From Powellomyces hirtus (taxonomy: Eukaryota > Chytridiomycota > Chytridiomycetes > Spizellomycetales > Powellomycetaceae), in assembly GCA_025526995.1 (NCBI GenBank), contig JAHLKG010000001.1, positions 1,426,001-1,490,000 of the forward strand: 64,000 nt of DNA, written 5' to 3'. Positions within the stretch are counted from its first letter, which is position 1; each line of letters begins with the position of its first letter. Below the pieces are notes generated by a model. It ran no database searches, was not told the DNA's origin, and saw only the letters and a list, made by a program, of their open reading frames with translations. Shown piece after piece: positions 1 through 10,513 of the stretch. Both the position numbers and the translations under genes were made by a program.

Positions 1-38
1 TGCGTGGCTCCACACGCGTGCTTGGGAACAGGAATTTC

Positions 39-1604
39 TCAATGCTGAGCTTCCAGCCACTTCTCATACGCTTCGAGTCGTTGCTTTTCGTCGGCATCAT
101 CTTGAATGTCTGACTTCGACTGTTGATATTTGGATTTCCCGTCGAACAGCGCGGCTTCGATGCGTCGGCCAGCGAAAAATCGCCCGTTCATTTTCTATGT
201 ATGGGTTCTGGTGATCAACAATGTCCGAGCAAAGTCCGCATATTGTGTCGAGGGAGCAACGAACCCTGATGCATAATTCGGCAGATTCTACTTCTTTGAA
301 ACGGATGGTCATCACTCCCGAGTCCTCCAACTAGCGAGGAACACGTCAGGCACTCAACCAGACTCTCCTTGCGTGTCATGCAACGTACATCATAGAGAAC
401 AATGTTTGTGACTTCTCCAAGTTTCTCGCATTCACTCCGGACTTCCTCTTTTAGGTCTAACAGTAATGCCGGGTCTTCCTGTTGCGGAGTTAGAGCAAAG
501 CAAACTCATCTGCTTGCGACCATATTGTACCTACCTCAAGTTCTTTGAGCGTAAACATGTGCTTCAGTACCACCATCTTCGCAAACTTCTCCGCTTTCTT
601 TCCTGGTTGTTCCTCGAACCAGTCCAAGCGCCTGGGTTCGCCACGTGAGAAAAAACGACATGGAAATGGGTGGAAAGGGGATGGGGGGATCCGCGATGAG
701 CAAAGTATGATCCATACTTCTCCAACTTGCTGATCTTCTTTTGAGCAACCTTCTTATCTCGAGCTGCGGGTTTCGGCTGCTCGGAAGCGGGAGGTTTCTC
801 CTTTTCTTGGAAGACCGCCTGTTTTCACCCATGAGTTGCTGAGAGTGCCGAACAGCGCAATGATTCCGCACCTTCTGCACATGTATTTTCGATGCTATCC
901 CAGCGCGGAAGTCGCTCTCATCCAAAAGATTACAAGCCAGCTCTACGGATTCTTCTTTGAAATAGCTCACGAGCGCGTCTCCCTTCGGAACCCCCGCGGC
1001 ATCCCGATACAGCTTAATTTTCGGTAATCCTAAAGTAAAGCTTTAGAAGACCGGCGTTCAGGAGGCGCAGCGATTGCACAGATCAAGCACCAGTTTTGAG
1101 ATCTTCCATAAGGATGCCGAACTTCTCGAAGACTTCCTTGAGCTCCTCTTCGGTTGTATCATAGGGTAAACCCGTAACGTAGACCGATGTGTTTGGTTTC
1201 TTTTTAGCTTCGCCTTTAGGCTTCTTCGCCGCAGACTCCTCTGACGTGTAGACCTGCTTCCGCTTCCCCTTCGGCTTTTCCGTTGGGGTCTCCTCTACAA
1301 TCGTAGGTCCGTAGGCCGCCTGTTGTGTTTCGATGAGGTTTTGATCCCTGAAAAGAACAGGAAGGTCAAAACCATGATTGATTGATAACCGCCTAAAACT
1401 TATGCACACCGACCACATTGGAAACCACGCATGTTTTTCGTCGTCCCATTCATAGGAGATCTCGTCGTCCCCAGTATAGATGTACTTGCCAGTTTCTTCA
1501 ACGAAGCGGATACGGCTGTCATCTTTCCAGGAGGATTCAGACAAGCTGCTAGCGGGGCCTGTTCCACTGGCTACGGTCGCCGATTCCCTGAGAGCCTCGC
1601 TCAT
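39..1604 (-). CDS. HTATSF1: HTATSF1/Cus2-like U2 snRNP splicing factor
   Basis: Predicted nuclear RNA-binding protein of the HIV Tat-specific factor 1 / Cus2 family, which assists U2 snRNP and SF3b1 in pre-spliceosome assembly. The start ATG at 1602-1604 opens MSEALRES. An acidic N-terminal segment with the family phrase YEWDDEKHAWFP is followed by RRM1 (SVYVTGLPYDTTEEELKEVF). An intron lies near 1349-1413 and another near 1015-1090; splicing the latter restores KTG-LPKIKLYRD. The next exon holds the end of RRM1 (GDALVSYFKEESVELA), then a Lys-rich linker, an intron near 650-720, and the second RRM region (FAKMVVLKHMFTL, SGVMTIRFKEVESAELCI, FFAGRRIEAALFDGK). The protein ends EAYEKWLEAQH with TGA at 39-41. 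Introns 3' of 650 were only partly resolved. The order of segments matches the family well; the function is inferred from homology. Confidence 0.85.
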
Positions 1605-1773
1605 CGTATAATGGTTATAGCAGTTTGCGAACTGAATGTTGCAACGCTGAATGGAACAGCGTACAAAACGCGCGTGAAAGTGCTTAGCAGGCTTTTGACG
1701 GGTCAATTCGGCAGATTCGGCTCGCCTTCAACTGGGGGCTGACAATTCAGAAAGCCGACTTCACCTTGCGAAA

Positions 1774-2954
1774 ATGACAGACGACGAAAGCCTCAGATTG
1801 GAGCAGCGCTTTTCTAAGGCTGTCAGTGTGCTCCAGTCGCTGGGACCAGAGGAGCTAGGAATGGTCCCTACGAATGACGAAAAGCTGCAGGTATTTCCTC
1901 CCATCTCTAAGATGCAAAACCCGCCTCGCTGCTCATTTCTCAACCTCTCTCGCCGGGGTTCGCTTTTCAAAGTTCTATGGCATGTACAAACAAGCGACCG
2001 TGGGCTTATGCTTAACTCCCAGACCAAGCATGTGGGATGTGGTGGTACGGTGTCGCACGCACAACGTTCGGCACATTTTCTGGCACTAACTCTCCCACAG
2101 GGACGATCTAAATGGTACGCCGTATCTTTCTTGCTTCGTTGTTGAGTTCTTCTAGAGCTTTATTGGCAGGGACGCATGGAACAGAGTGAAGGGGCTGACT
2201 CAAGCGGAAGCCAAAGAGGAGTACGTCAGTGCCGTTGCGAGGGTAAGGCGACCAATCACGCGACTATCATGTACGCGGAGGAAGACTGAGATTTCATGAA
2301 GTTTCTGCAAAGGTTTCCTGATCGACCATTAGCCGCAGAAGTCATAGAATACTTTGAGCTTTCGCGGACAGGATTGGCATCCGATACGGATTCCGACGAT
2401 GGTATGTGCTGCAATTAACGTCCTATGGCAAGGTACAATGAGTGTTGCGATGTTGATTTTTCTTCACAGAATTTAGTGACCATGAAGAAATTGAGAATGT
2501 GGACATAGACATCGATGAAACCGTGCATGTGGAGGTTGATCATGATGTCAGCATGGAGCTGCAGTCTCACCATTCTGCCCCTTCCTTCAATCCGCCCATT
2601 GATACCCCACCCCACTACGAAGAGCGTATAGCTCTTGGCAGCCCTGAATCGTCCTCTTCATCTCGCATTCTTGATGGGCTGATCGAACGCATACGAGACC
2701 TCGAGGTGGAGGTGTCGAACATCCAAGCTGACACTGTTCATCAACAGCAACTTGTCAAGAACACGAATGTCAGCGATGGGTCTATTCTTGTCAAGGTTTC
2801 ACGGCTGGTTCTCACGCTTTTACCCTCGGCGTGTTGGAACCTTGCATGTGCGTTTGTGGCTCTGCTATTCTTTGGGTATCGACCAAATCCACAGAGCAAG
2901 CTGGGGTCATGGCTGATCTGGCTTCTTGTGCGAAGACAGCAGCTTAATATGTAG
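1774..2954 (+). CDS. Acyl-CoA-binding protein with C-terminal membrane anchor (ACBD5-like)
   Basis: N-terminal acyl-CoA-binding domain in three short exons: LEQRFSKAVSVLQSLGPEEL, then FYGMYKQATVG (the conserved YxxYKQAT acyl-CoA site) and, after splicing through about 2112-2170, RSKWDAWNRVKGLTQAEAKEEY. A long acidic, Ser-rich middle region follows (DIDIDETVHVEVDHDVSM; SSSSSR), then a short coiled stretch (LIERIRDLEVEVSNIQ). A single hydrophobic segment sits close to the C-terminus (CWNLACAFVALLFFGY). This domain order (ACBD, disordered acidic linker, coiled coil, C-terminal TM) matches ACBD4/5 proteins, which sit on peroxisomes and tether them to the ER. The peroxisomal location here is inference. 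The ATG at 1774 gives MTDDES. The gene starts 169 bp from the divergent HTATSF1-like start and overlaps the 3' end of the opposite reading frame at 2944-3279. Confidence 0.8.
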
Positions 2955-3405
2955 ATTGCAGATAGTTGTATGAATGTCGAGGTGTTGTACGTAGCAAATC
3001 ATTCATCAAGTAGACCCGAAACGCGAGAAGCTCCAGCGCCACATACGCCACACAAGCCACAAAGAGCCACGCGGTCATTCGACATATATGGCATCTTCTG
3101 CCAGTTTGTCCTTTCCCTTGAAGTTTGTAGAGGTTGCCGAACAGGAAGCCTGACACACCCAGCATGTATGCGAAGGAAAGTGCGATTTCCAGAAATAGTA
3201 GAGGACCACCAGTCTGGTTTCCGCAGTCATTCGAGGAATTGATGATATTTGCGTGTGGCATGTCCTTGCAAATGACCACGTTTTGAGGGGATGATGCCTT
3301 GCAAGATTGCGGGCATATGAAAACAGGACTTTTAGAGGAATTATCAAGCTCGGAGGACAGTGTGATAAGCTAGCAGACATAATAATGCAACATCTGCTTT
3401 CAGCA
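2944..3405 (-). CDS. Possible small two-helix membrane protein, 5' end unresolved
   Basis: A minus-strand frame ending at 2944 encodes two clear hydrophobic helices (LLFLEIALSFAYMLGVSGFL and MTAWLFVACVAYVALELLAF) preceded by a Cys- and Asn-rich stretch (ICPQSCKASSPQNVVICKDM). No ATG exists in this frame before an upstream TAG near 3371-3373. In another frame just upstream, an ATG near 3405 opens a signal-peptide-like sequence (MLKADVALLCLLAYHTVL) that would feed into this frame if one base were gained or lost, or through an unseen intron. The product is not recognised. Its stop overlaps the end of the acyl-CoA-binding gene by 11 bp. It could be a real secreted or membrane protein with an assembly error, a pseudogene, or a chance frame. 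Confidence 0.35.
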
Positions 3406-3465
3406 TTCTGGTAATTACATGTGAATATTATGTACAAGTGCGTTGAGATTTCACAAAATTTCATG

Positions 3466-4975
3466 TCAAAGTGACACAGCTGGGTCCAAGACCAAAGCAT
3501 CCTCAATTGTCGGTGGACGAGGTTTATGCGCGTGGTTTCGGATGCGATCTAATGCCGACCCACGCCGGCGCACCGGTCTCCCTCCATCTTCCGTATCACT
3601 CTCAACAGTTCCGCGCCCGGTTCCAAAGATACGGTCTTTCACCTCGGGTTTTTGATGCTCCGGAACGTTGTCGGGTGAGCCAGTAGGACTGGCCCTGTTT
3701 AGAGAAGACCTCTCCTCGTCTTCAAGCATTTTGACAAGCACATCAAGGTAAGGGGGAAGGTCTTCGTACTTCTCGCCATAGATGACGGGTACAAGAATCT
3801 CATGGGCGTGGATTGGTCTGCCGAGAGAATCCTCAAACGTAAAGTCGGTCAGGTATGTAGCTTCCGCTGAGTTTAGTAAGACATAGTGCAAAACGCGTTC
3901 GAATCCATTTGTCTCGAGGAAAACGTTGTGTTCATAAAGGCTCGCAAAAAGAGATGTGAAGTGGATGTCCTATTGGGGTTTTGTAGATGAGTGGTTAGGA
4001 GAGATTGTCTATCCGAGCCGCCGAGAGAACGAGCTAAAGTTCTTGTCCGGCGCGTCAATGTTTACGGACCTGTAAAGTGCCCCCAGTTCCGATGAAGATC
4101 ATGCTTCGATGGAACGCCATTCCTCCCGTCTTGTATTTGCTGCCCACATCTACAAGCACTGGTCTTAGAGCCATGATGAAGTCATCGATCGTGGCGGCAT
4201 ACTCTGGCGCAGTCAGGACAAATTTGCGTTCTGGGTCGTCGTAGAAAATGCCATGAAGATGAAATACATATTGTAAGTGCTGGGCCAGAGGATGTTGATC
4301 TGATGACAATCTGTAGGTCCGCTGAGCTTTGAGAAGATCCTCAATCGAAAGAGTGAATCTCCCAGTCGCATCTTCAAGAAGGACATCGTAGTTTGTGGTA
4401 AATATAGGGGCTCGGAGGGCATGCAGGATGTGTGCCAATGGAGCTTCCCTGTCAGCCCGCAGCTTATGCAGAATTTTGAATACCAGGTGGTGGTATCTCA
4501 TGAAAGGATCGGACGAGCCCCCGAGGTGTCCAGTGTTAACGTGATGTTCAATCATCTCCGCTGCCTTGTCAAGCCTCAGCGCATACTGTTTGTCAACCCC
4601 TTCCAGGTCCTTCGGGTCGCTTTCAAGCATAACCTGAACCTTCTCGTACCAACTCTGTGGAAGTGATAGCATATCCATGACCGTCTTGGCAAGGCAATCC
4701 AGGAACCCCTTCCAGGTAACAAGCCGCTTGTTCTCCTCGCTGTCTGCGAGAGAGACAGAGACACCGGCCCCCACGATGAGACATCCCCGACGGTCGGAAA
4801 GTATCTGAAAAAGCTCTTGAGTGTGGTCGGCGTCGGGAGGGGAATGTTGCGGGGGTGAATTGAGAGCGTACGCCGTCAAAGGGCTATTCGGTATGAAAGG
4901 CGGATACGTTGAGCCGGACATCCCAACATAGCAAATTGGAAAGTGGACAGGCAATTCACTCGATGAACGGAACAA
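3466..4975 (-). CDS. SIR2-like (SIR2_2 family) NAD-binding domain protein
   Basis: The main exon holds a Rossmann-type SIR2-like domain with GCLIVGAGVSVSLA (nucleotide-binding glycine motif), IFTTNYDVLLE, YVFHLHGIFYDDPE with the conserved histidine, and MIFIGTGGTL. An intron of about 85-95 nt (about 3972-4066) joins GTGGTLQ to DIHFTSLFASLYE, the usual end of this domain. The C-terminal tail is charged and probably disordered (KMLEDEERSSLNR, ESDTEDGGRPVRRR). The Cys4 zinc module of true sirtuin deacetylases is absent. The layout fits the SIR2_2 group, which includes bacterial anti-phage NAD+ hydrolases and stand-alone fungal or animal relatives. NAD+ hydrolysis is therefore possible but unproven. 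The start may be 4975 or the in-frame ATG near 4921 (MSGSTYPPF); the latter looks better because what precedes it is hydrophobic and unlike the family. It is divergent from the BRAT1-like gene, 120-175 bp apart. Confidence 0.75.
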
Positions 4976-5095
4976 AGCCTCCCCAGCACAATGCGAAAAA
5001 TGTCCGACTCGAAAAACGCGTCACCTTTTAATTTTCCTTCCCGCCTTCGTGTTCATTTTCCTGCGAGAACTCCGCTCGCCCACACATGCCCACGC

Positions 5096-8000
5096 ATGGA
5101 GCTGTTTAGCAAAGAGGAGAAAGAAAGACTTGGCGCTATTCTTTCAAGCTTGCCAACCCTCAATCCAGTGGGTTGTTTGTCTTAGCTGGTGCGCGGCTTT
5201 CCAAATTTATTCTCATGCTAAATGTTCTGCCTCCTGGTCTCCAGGACATTGCAGATCCCGCGCGTCATGAGAAGCTCCTATCGTTTCTGCAGTCCCATTC
5301 TGACAGGGGGCCTCGTTACGTTGACTTTATGATTGAGGAGCAACATGCTTTACAAATTGTCCAAGTGTGTATTGTCGTAACTCATGAATGATGTCGAGGC
5401 ATCCGGCTAAAGTGCGTCTCGTGCATCAAATCAAAGGATAGTCTATCACACCCAGATTATCGTGTTCCGTCAATAGCACTCCGCTTTTTAGGTGTGCAAT
5501 CAAAGCGAAACCAGATTTTGGTCATATCAAAGGTCTCACTTTCCACTCTAGGGTATCTCGTTCGCAACGAACCTCGGGTTTTTGAAGATGTTCAAACCCA
5601 CTACCCCCAAATACTTGACTATGTACTCTTGCAACTTGGCACTGAATGTGCACCTCAGTTGCGCTATGCCTGCGTGGAGGCTGTTAATCTCTTTCTCTCC
5701 GCAGAGTTGGCTGCCAAATGGTATGGTTCTGCCTTGTTGACAAAGTGTGGACCAATTCTTCTTCATATATGTGAACTGTAGGCTGGCCGAGTGCGGCACT
5801 TTTCCATCAATCATGTTGCGCTCCTTGTTGTGCCCCAGCTTATATGTATGTGCGAGCTTACTCATCACATAAGAACACATCGAATTAACCCAATCAATCA
5901 GGTAGTAACAGCTAGCTCTAAGCTCTTCGTTTCTGTCATCAACCATCCCGCGCCCCGCAATGGAGTCCCATCATTGTATCATCAATTATCTGCAGTGCTT
6001 TTGGTTTCAGGACAGCTATATCCAACCATGACTCGGTGGCTCTCCGGTGAACGACCCGACGGACAGTTCGCTGCGCTTGAGTTGGTATGGGCACTCAGTA
6101 CAGCGCACTCCGAGGCCGCTTATCGGTTCTTGAGAGACGGGGCATTGGTATGATCCCTCTCCGGTCATCTTATAGTGTGGGAACATATGCCTCATTACTG
6201 TCATAGATACAAGCATGCTGCGGATTGCTTGCCAATGTGGACCGCATCATGCGGAGCCGCATACTCGATTCTTTGAAGGCAGTTTTCGGATGGGCTCCCA
6301 GACCGATGGCTCTTTTACGGAGCAATTCAGATGTTACCTTAGGCTTATCCGGTATAAACTCTTCAAACGAAGGTATACGTCGACTTGGTCAAAGGACTCC
6401 TGCACATTATGACTGAATATGCGCAGCCTTCCATCATCTTGCGCAATTGTGCTTGCTGCCAATCTTGAAGAGCGAGCAGCGAAGGGGCGCTTACAACATC
6501 CTGAACGCCTTCGACATCCTCGACATTCTTGCCGTTCTTGGAAACCGTGCAGAAAACCCGACTCTGATCGCGTGGATCTTGGACCTGGTGGTCGGATCCT
6601 TCAATATCGCTTATCCGACAGACACCTTGCCCATCACTTTCTCAAGCGCTGACAGCTCCTTGAGCTCAATGGCAGAAATGTTCCTGCAAGAGGTAAGAAC
6701 TCTGCGTCGCGCTTGTACTGGTGCTCAAAGCTGATCTCGTAAAGGTCCGTGAGGCGTTAGCGCCGAGCTCGACACACAAGAGAAAGATGCAGACCAACCT
6801 TTTGTTGATCAATGTATTCTCGACTCTCGACTATGTTGTGTCAACGTGTTCAGTTTCAGTGAGTCAACCTGGATGAACGTTTTTCTCACTGATCATGGTT
6901 TAAGCCCGACACTCGTCATCCCTAGGTCCAAACTTTCAGCTCACTATTCCTGGTGACTACAAAAGCACTGTCGATCGATGACATAGCGAAAGATCAGAAA
7001 CTCTTTAAAGAGATTCTCTGTGCTCTATCGACCATGCTTAAGCGCTGTGGAAAAGTGGAGGATATAGGAAGCGTAGGTCCCGAACTCATTTACCATGGTT
7101 TTGCGGTGTCACGGCTAAATAGCACTGGACATTTAGATCGTGAATGCGTTGATGGCGTGTTTAAAGTCGGCTCAAATGCGGGCCCAAAATGCGAAAATCG
7201 CTCTGGAACTGGTAAAATACATCATGGGCGATGACGCCTGGTGCACCGTCATTCTAGTGCCCGAGGTACGACTCCCATTTGTTCAGAATAAAACTTAGCA
7301 GAGATCAACCGCTCATTCCTGTCATGTTGGCTAGCTGGTCGAAACTCTTCGCCAACTCCTACAAGATGCACGATGGGACGTCAGGGATAGCACGCTGGAG
7401 TTTATTGGCGACATGTTTGATTGCAACCATGACTCGATAAGCCGCCCAACCGTGAATCTGGCCATAAATCACAGCCTGCCCGATGCTGTCTTGGAGACGA
7501 TGGCAGATCCGGAGCCCTATGTACGGAGTAGCTGCTTGGCCGCTCTCAAAAAGATCACCGTAAATCCACGTGGACATCTTTATCTGAGCACCCATGGAAA
7601 GGAGCACGGACTAGTACGACAACTTATTGCAAGCTCGTCGCAGGATTCGGACCCCCTTGTTCGACAATCGGCCCTCGATCTTCTTGTTTATCTGGTATGT
7701 GACAAACGGGGAGACGAGATGCTGTTCGATCTTGAACATCGACTTTTGAACCGTGACCTTATGAAGCAAGTGATGGTGGATGTGGATTCGGAGGTGCGCA
7801 TGCGAGGGGTTCGGTTGCTCTCCGCAATCTTCAACCTCGACGGTGGGGAAGAAGACCGAGGGACGTGGTTTCTTGAAGTAGGTGGAAACGAACTCATCAT
7901 GGATGCGATCACCGACGGTTCGCGGCTGGTCCGCCAAGAAGCGTACAAAACGGTGAAGGATCAGATGCTTCCTCAATTGGAGTCATTCATCGCACTGAAG

Positions 8001-8204
8001 GGCAACAAGAGGGACCGCATGTCGGACTCCGCTACATTGCGCAGCTTTGCCTGTGAACTTGTACTCCTAGACATGGACAACTTGAAAGAAAGTTGTGCTG
8101 CGGAGCATTTATACCAAGAAGTGTTGGACGTGGATGAAAGCGTGTTGCGGGAGGAGAGGCCGCGAGGGGAGGGAAACAACAAACTGGCTTGTTACGATTG
8201 TTGA
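5096..8204 (+). CDS. BRAT1: BRAT1-like HEAT-repeat protein
   Basis: Multi-exon HEAT/ARM repeat protein that matches animal BRAT1 along its length. The ATG at 5096 opens MELFSKEEKERLGAILSSLP. Intron 5168-5244 joins it in frame to DIADPARHEKLLSFLQ, like the BRAT1 N-terminus. Later exons cover 5492-5775, 5900-6150, 6210-6690, 6745-6860, 6950-7090, 7140-7265 and 7335-8204 (boundaries approximate). Recognisable BRAT1-like segments include RWDVRDSTLEF and LETMADPEPYVRSSCLAAL. The C-terminus is AEHLYQEVLDVDESVL followed by a Cys-containing tail ending ACYDC. In animals, BRAT1 binds the Integrator nuclease INTS11 in the cytoplasm, and its C-terminal tail enters the nuclease active site through a cysteine. 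Human BRAT1 ends DCY, so this tail is probably functional. The role here is inferred from homology; the exon structure in the middle is not fully resolved. Confidence 0.72.
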
Positions 8205-8350
8205 AATTCATAGGAAAAACAGATAGTATAGGATACAAAGTATGCATGTCACAGGCCAGGGGTAAAGATTTCACGATAGTGTTAGTGTTTAGCTGTAGCG
8301 GCTTATTTGGAATGATTTGTGTACTTGAGCGCCACCCATGGTGAACCATA

Positions 8351-9302
8351 TCAATACCCCTACCCAGCCACGACGCATCAGTATAAAAAGGAACACATGT
8401 ACGTCGAGGTTTCGGTTGCTGGACTTACGCAACAAGAATTTGTCTTCTTAGCAGTCTTGTAGAACACTTTCGATGCACTGGATAGTTCATCCGACTTGAT
8501 GACCAGTTCATCAAGCTTCTCCCCGCGTTGGAGTAGTGACTCCATGGTCTTATGCTGCACCAACGTCACAGTCAGCGCATGGTGCAAAGGGAATATGATG
8601 CGCGACGAGTTTATTAACTTCCGCATCCGTACCAATACAATCTTTGTCTCGTCCAGTTCCTTCTGCACCCGCATAAATGGGTCGGCACTTTCTGGGTCCT
8701 GCGCTTTTGTGAGATGCGCTTTGAGTTCTGGATACCGAGGCGAGGTGGTTGCTGGGTTCATGGTAGCCCATTGAGATTTTTGTGGGAATTTGCTACTAAA
8801 CTCATCCGCTAATCGGTTAAGCAGAGAAAACGCTGTGCGACTGGGGTACGTGGACTTTGTTATCATGACGCAAGAGAGACCATCGGCGCGGATGAAAACA
8901 TGGCCAAGGAGCTCTACCAACGCGTAGGGACACTTTATCAGGAATGTAGATGCGTGTGTCATTCATAGTTTGCATGGCCCGCATTCACACCTTTCTCCTC
9001 GATTTTGGCTCGCTGTCCCAAAGGTGTCCGCTCTATCACAGTTTTCGTGAAGAAGTTTACAAACTCTGCTATACTGCAGATATGAGAAAGTAATGCGTCA
9101 GCGTGTTATGTGCGGGACGTACTACTGGCTGTACAGTAAGTAGCAGCGACAAACAGCAGCTTTGCGAGGATGATGCTTATTACCTCCCACGCTGAAGCCA
9201 AGAAAAGGACGTCAAGTCTTGCTCAGCAGCCAGAATTCTTACAACTGAGTCGGTCTTTTCGGCCACTGCCAGACAGTATACTTGCGTAGTGGACGTTGCC
9301 AT
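8351..9302 (-). CDS. YKT6: YKT6, longin-domain R-SNARE
   Basis: R-SNARE of ER-Golgi, vacuolar and autophagosome fusion. The ATG at 9300-9302 opens MATSTTQVYCLAVAEKTDSV. The longin domain continues over an intron as LTSFSWLQR, then SIAEFVNFFTKTVIERTPLG, then GHVFIRADGLSCVMI and YPSRTAFSLLNRLADEFSSK. The SNARE motif follows (QKELDETKIVL, then HKTMESLLQRGEKLDELV). The zero-layer R sits in LLQRGEKLD. The frame ends NSCC directly before a perfect donor GTAAGT; YKT6 normally ends in a palmitoylated plus farnesylated CCaaX. The nearest acceptor would add only Gly-Tyr and stop at 8351. Reading straight through the donor would add 16 residues ending at 8378 with no CaaX box. The true last exon is therefore uncertain, and the rest of the gene is not. 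An in-frame intron lies near 8570-8620 before the TMESLLQRG exon. Confidence 0.88.
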
Positions 9303-9481
9303 TGTTCAGAAGGACAGAGTATTATGATTGAAAGGAGGATTTACAAGGAAGTAGCAAGGAAGGTCCAGTGCTGGCCGCAGCGGCTTACGTGTCTCGAAAT
9401 AATTCGTGACGCAAGGCGGTAATATTTTTGCCCGGCCCAGTGTCAACGTGGTCGAGATCCACACATTCCGCTTCACACATA

Positions 9482-10342
9482 ATGGCTTCAGCTATGTCCA
9501 CACACATGCCCTGTCACGTTCGGTTGGTGTGCGCTCGATGCTTCCGCAACGTTCCCCGGCTGTCTTCTGCTTCCGTCACCTCCCAGGTGCGCTTCGCCTC
9601 GTCAAAGTCTAAACGGCGACCGCCAGCTGTCATTGTTCACGGCTCCCGCCAAAGAGAGAATCCGAAAGACAAACTTGGTGCTGGGGACGACTACACCTTT
9701 TTTGGCAATGTGCATCACCTAGGAGAAGGGGGTCGAGCGCTTGTGTACACGGGATCTTTGAATAGATGGCTAGCCAACTTCAGATATGTGGCAGGAGCCA
9801 CGAGTGCCGTGTCAATCGTGGCTCTCCCATGGCTGGTCTCAGCCAGTGTTATTCCTCTCGAACAAACCGTCTCCCTGGGTATATATGCGCTCAGATGTTT
9901 GATCGTCAAGTTGTTGAGCTCTTACATGATTTTGATGTTCTTAGTCGGAATAGCCGGATCCTTGCCCTGGTTAGCGATTTACTTGCTTTCAAACAACTAT
10001 GTTACGAGACTGTATCGATACCCTTTGGCGAAAGGACAACCGCTCTCTTCACAAGTCTTGGCCTTGGAGACAGCTACATTATTGGGCAAAGTACGAGAGA
10101 CGAAAGTCCTGATATCGAACCTGCGATATAACCCACGATGGGTCAATCGAGTATGGCAGACGGCACCGGATGAGAATGGTAGAACGCGGGACTTCTTTGT
10201 GGACCCGAAGGTGGTTCGAGACGATCCGCTGTTGGGACAGATGTGGAAGCAAATTCAACGACAGTCCCCTCCAACAACCAGCAACTCGTGGTTTCATCGG
10301 TCGTCAGAATCAGATCCTCTACAAAAAGAGAAAGACATATAA
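9482..10342 (+). CDS. TMEM70/TMEM186-like mitochondrial inner-membrane protein
   Basis: Single long exon. The frame extends upstream, but the first good ATG is 9482 (MASAMSTHMP), which gives an Arg-rich presequence (HVRLVCARCFRNVPRL) typical of mitochondrial import. Next comes a segment with VYTGSLNRWLANFRYVAG, as at the start of TMEM70/TMEM186/TMEM223 domains. Two hydrophobic helices follow (SIVALPWLVSASVIPL region and MILMFLVGIAGSLPWLAIYL), then a matrix-type tail with YVTRLYRYPL and a charged C-terminus. Family members help assemble respiratory complexes I and V; that role is inferred. It is head-to-head with YKT6 over about 180 bp. Confidence 0.55.
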   Translation: MASAMSTHMPCHVRLVCARCFRNVPRLSSASVTSQVRFASSKSKRRPPAVIVHGSRQRENPKDKLGAGDDYTFFGNVHHLGEGGRALVYTGSLNRWLANFRYVAGATSAVSIVALPWLVSASVIPLEQTVSLGIYALRCLIVKLLSSYMILMFLVGIAGSLPWLAIYLLSNNYVTRLYRYPLAKGQPLSSQVLALETATLLGKVRETKVLISNLRYNPRWVNRVWQTAPDENGRTRDFFVDPKVVRDDPLLGQMWKQIQRQSPPTTSNSWFHRSSESDPLQKEKDI

Positions 10343-10513
10343 TGTATCGTCGTTATCATAGATGTACAGATAGACTAATAACAGACGGTGAGACATACCG
10401 GGCAAATTGGCGGCGGAAGTTACCGTACGGCGCGTTCCCATTGTAGGACGCGTTGTTGTCTCGAATGCAGGGGCAGCTGTCTGCCTGATCTTCAACGACC
10501 AACAATCACCGAA

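Noticed and set aside
3466..4975. Classing the SIR2-like protein as a histone deacetylase
   Set aside because: No zinc-binding Cys4 module and the motif spelling follows the SIR2_2 branch.
9428..9481. Extended N-terminus of the TMEM70-like protein
   Set aside because: The frame start there is TTG, not ATG. The first ATG at 9482 gives a good presequence.
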